Source of the DNA: Candidatus Latescibacterota bacterium
GTDB taxonomy: Bacteria > JAAXHH01
Length of the DNA: 15,439 nt
NCBI GenBank assembly: GCA_022821085.1
Contig: JAJEEG010000004.1
Coordinates: 1 to 15,439 of the forward strand
Direction: 5' to 3'
Shown piece by piece: positions 11,963-15,439 of this stretch (positions are counted from its first letter, which is position 1; each line of letters starts with the position of its first letter). The translations under genes and the position numbers were made by a program. The notes below the pieces were generated by a model. It saw only the letters and a program-made list of their open reading frames with translations, searched no databases and was not told the origin of the DNA.

Positions 11963-12025
11963 TTTTGGGGGAAATGTGTTTTGACCGGACCCCCGAAACC
12001 CGTGTTTCAAAGGCTTGTCCGGGTC
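11963..12025 (+). promoter_or_regulatory. Structured 5' leader upstream of rpsL
   Basis: A stem pairs TTTTGGGGG (11963-11971) with CCCCCGAAA (11990-11998). Its loop contains GACCGGA (11983-11989), which can also pair with TCCGGGTC at 12018-12025 with one bulged G. A further stem ACCCG / CGGGT (11998-12002 with 12020-12024) would compete with that. The leader can therefore form a pseudoknot or alternative hairpins. Regulatory function, such as feedback by a ribosomal protein, is inference. Confidence 0.4.
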
Positions 12026-12051
12026 GGTACAACAGGGAAGGTTGGGCGGAA

Positions 12052-12423
12052 ATGCCAACGATAAACCAGCTCATACGCCACGGCCGGAAGAAGGCGCAGC
12101 GCAAGACGAAATCACCCGCATTGCGCGGCAGTCCCCAGAAACGGGGCAACTGCCTGCAGGTGAAGACGCAGACGCCCAAGAAGCCGAATTCGGCGCTGCG
12201 GAAAATAGCCCGCGTACGCCTGATGAACGGCATCGAGGCCACCTGTTACATCCCGGGCGAGAGCCATAACCTGCAGGAGCACAATATCGTCCTGGTCCGG
12301 GGCGGCCGGGTGAAGGACCTGCCCGGCGTGCGGTACCACATCATCCGCGGCGCGCTGGATGCCAGCGGAGTGCCCGACCGGCGCAACGGGCGTTCGAAAT
12401 ACGGAACCAAGAAGCCCAAGTAG
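12052..12423 (+). CDS. rpsL: 30S ribosomal protein S12
   Basis: S12 lies at the decoding centre of the small subunit and governs translational accuracy; it is the classical streptomycin-resistance locus. The product is 123 residues, the family norm. It begins [16 protein letters not shown]. The two decoding loops are intact: [11 protein letters not shown] at 41-51 and [13 protein letters not shown] at 84-96. Lys43 and Lys88, the positions altered in streptomycin-resistant mutants of other species, have their sensitive-type residue. Asp89, the site of methylthiolation in E. coli, is present. The reading frame stays open upstream to 11965, but the conserved MPTINQL beginning fixes ATG 12052. 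The ribosome binding site is modest (GGAAGG at 12036-12041). It is the first gene of the str unit, downstream of a clear promoter, with rpsG 38 bases further on. Confidence 0.97.
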   Translation: MPTINQLIRHGRKKAQRKTKSPALRGSPQKRGNCLQVKTQTPKKPNSALRKIARVRLMNGIEATCYIPGESHNLQEHNIVLVRGGRVKDLPGVRYHIIRGALDASGVPDRRNGRSKYGTKKPK

Positions 12424-12461
12424 GCTGAAAGCATACCTGGTCGCAAGTTCGGGAGCATGAG

Positions 12462-12932
12462 ATGGCGAGAAGGAAAGAAGTCGTAAGACGGGAACCGGAG
12501 CCGGACTGGAAGTACAACAGCGTACTGGTATCCAAGTTCATCAACGGATTGATGCGCAAGGGGAAGAAGAGCGTCGCGGAACGCGTATTCTACCAGGCCC
12601 TCGATCTGATCGAAGAGCGAACGAGCCAGGAACCGCTGCCCGTTTTCGAGAAGGCGATCAAGATCGTCGGTCCCGTCGTGCACGTCAAATCCCGCCGGGT
12701 GGGCGGTTCGACCTACCAGGTTCCCGTGGAAGTGCGGGACGACCAGCAGCGGGCCATGGCGATTCGCTGGATCATCGAAGCCGCGCGGGCCCGTTCCGAG
12801 AAGAACATGTTCGAGTGCCTGGCGGGAGAGTTTACCGCCGCCGCCAAGGGGGAGGGCGCCGCCGTCCGCCGCAAGGAAGAGACGTACCGGATGGCGGAAG
12901 CGAACCGGGCCTTCGCCCATTACAGGTGGTAG
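12462..12932 (+). CDS. rpsG: 30S ribosomal protein S7
   Basis: S7 is a primary 16S rRNA-binding protein that starts assembly of the small-subunit head and lines the E site. In E. coli it also represses the str operon. The product is 156 residues, normal for bacteria. Conserved stretches are KSVAERVFYQALDLIEERT at 36-54, VVHVKSRRVGGSTYQVPVEV in the middle (the beta-hairpin arm), and the C-terminal RMAEANRAFAHYRW. ATG 12462 has GGGAG six bases upstream; an out-of-frame ATG at 12457 is ignored. The gap before it (38 bases) is shorter than the E. coli rpsL-rpsG spacer that holds the S7 operator, and I see no clear operator there. The gap after it (80 bases) carries a perfect hairpin before fusA. 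Confidence 0.97.
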   Translation: MARRKEVVRREPEPDWKYNSVLVSKFINGLMRKGKKSVAERVFYQALDLIEERTSQEPLPVFEKAIKIVGPVVHVKSRRVGGSTYQVPVEVRDDQQRAMAIRWIIEAARARSEKNMFECLAGEFTAAAKGEGAAVRRKEETYRMAEANRAFAHYRW

Positions 12933-12964
12933 CGGCGTAACGGTATCACGTCGAAACAGTAAAA

Positions 12965-12990
12965 ACGGATCATCCCTCGCGATGATCCGT
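12965..12990. promoter_or_regulatory. Perfect 10-bp inverted repeat in rpsG-fusA spacer
   Basis: ACGGATCATC (12965-12974) and GATGATCCGT (12981-12990) are exact reverse complements around a six-base loop CCTCGC. On the + strand it is followed by ACTTTATG, a poor T-run. On the - strand the stem runs directly into TTTT, so it would work best as a terminator of antisense transcription. It ends 22 bases before the fusA start and could also affect mRNA processing or fusA translation. Confidence 0.75.
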
Positions 12991-13012
12991 ACTTTATGAG
13001 GTTGATGAAACA

Positions 13013-15151
<2,139 letters not shown>

Positions 15152-15178
15152 CGGTTTATTATCTGGAGGATTTGCAGC

Positions 15179-15439
15179 ATGTCGAAGGAAAGATTCGAGC
15201 GTACCAAGCCCCACGTGAACATCGGCACGATCGGTCACGTGGATCACGGCAAGACGACCTTGACGGCGGCGATCACCAAGGTCCTGGCCGAGCAGGGGCT
15301 GGCCGAGTTCCAGGATTACGACCAGATCGACAACGCGCCCGAAGAGAAGGAGCGCGGCGTCACCATCAACGTGCACCACGCCGAGTACGAGACCGCCAAC
15401 AGGCACTACGCCCACGTGGACTGTCCCGGACACGCCGAC
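15179..15439 (+). CDS. tuf: Elongation factor Tu, N-terminal part (partial, 3' end outside window)
   Basis: This is the second tuf gene of the window, starting at ATG 15179 with GGAGGA eight bases upstream and running open to the last base. The 87 visible residues cover about half of the GTPase domain. They show the P-loop GHVDHGKT at 19-26, switch I RGVTIN at 59-64 with its essential Thr62, and switch II DCPGHAD at 81-87 with the catalytic His85. Val61 replaces the more common Ile. The fusA-tuf pairing is the classic str arrangement. The two tuf fragments do not overlap in the protein, so they cannot be compared here; gene conversion usually keeps such pairs nearly identical. Identity is certain, and the remainder of the gene lies outside the window. 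Confidence 0.97.
   Translation, partial: MSKERFERTKPHVNIGTIGHVDHGKTTLTAAITKVLAEQGLAEFQDYDQIDNAPEEKERGVTINVHHAEYETANRHYAHVDCPGHAD

Noticed and set aside
11965-12051. In-frame N-terminal extension of S12 from TTG 11965 or ATG 11974
   Set aside because: The extension is not S12-like, the GGGGG before ATG 11974 is too close to serve as a ribosome binding site, and the conserved MPTINQL begins at 12052.

Overview
This window is a bacterial core transcription and translation locus, the fused rif and str clusters. It is read entirely on the + strand: 3' end of a tuf gene, secE, nusG, rplK, rplA, rplJ, rplL, rpoB, rpoC, rpsL, rpsG, fusA, then the 5' end of a second tuf gene. All eleven internal genes are intact and near family length. 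I see no mobile element, tRNA, rRNA, CRISPR array or transferred gene, and no stretch over 300 bases lacks a gene; the largest gaps are 281-504 and 11847-12051. I looked for a new system and did not find one. What is worth a second look is the regulatory structure between genes and a few protein details.

Organism: the DNA is GC-rich by eye. RpoC carries a roughly 185-residue insertion inside the trigger loop, as in Gram-negative-type lineages and unlike Firmicutes and Actinobacteria. Wording of RpoB, RpoC and EF-G (for example [10 protein letters not shown] in RpoB and [20 protein letters not shown] in EF-G) resembles the Fibrobacteres-Chlorobi-Bacteroidetes group. My tentative guess is an uncultured or environmental GC-rich member of that wider group, such as a Latescibacterota- or Gemmatimonadota-like lineage. 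The phylum is not proven from this reading.

Layout: (1) 1-422, tail of EF-Tu and a terminator-like hairpin. (2) 505-3469, SecE (translocon), NusG (elongation factor) and stalk proteins L11, L1, L10 and L7/L12; a triple 18-bp hairpin repeat fills the rplA-rplJ gap. (3) 3593-11846, RNA polymerase beta and beta'; a 13-bp hairpin lies between rplL and rpoB, and beta' ends in an unusual Ala/Glu/Asp-rich repeat tail. (4) 11871-11948, a strong intrinsic terminator followed by a sigma70-type promoter, which divides the locus into a rif and a str transcription unit. (5) 12052-15439, S12, S7, EF-G and EF-Tu, with a perfect 10-bp hairpin between rpsG and fusA.

Together the genes make the catalytic core of RNA polymerase, an elongation factor that can couple it to ribosomes, the GTPase stalk that recruits EF-G and EF-Tu, two decoding/small-subunit assembly proteins, those two elongation factors, and a protein-export subunit.
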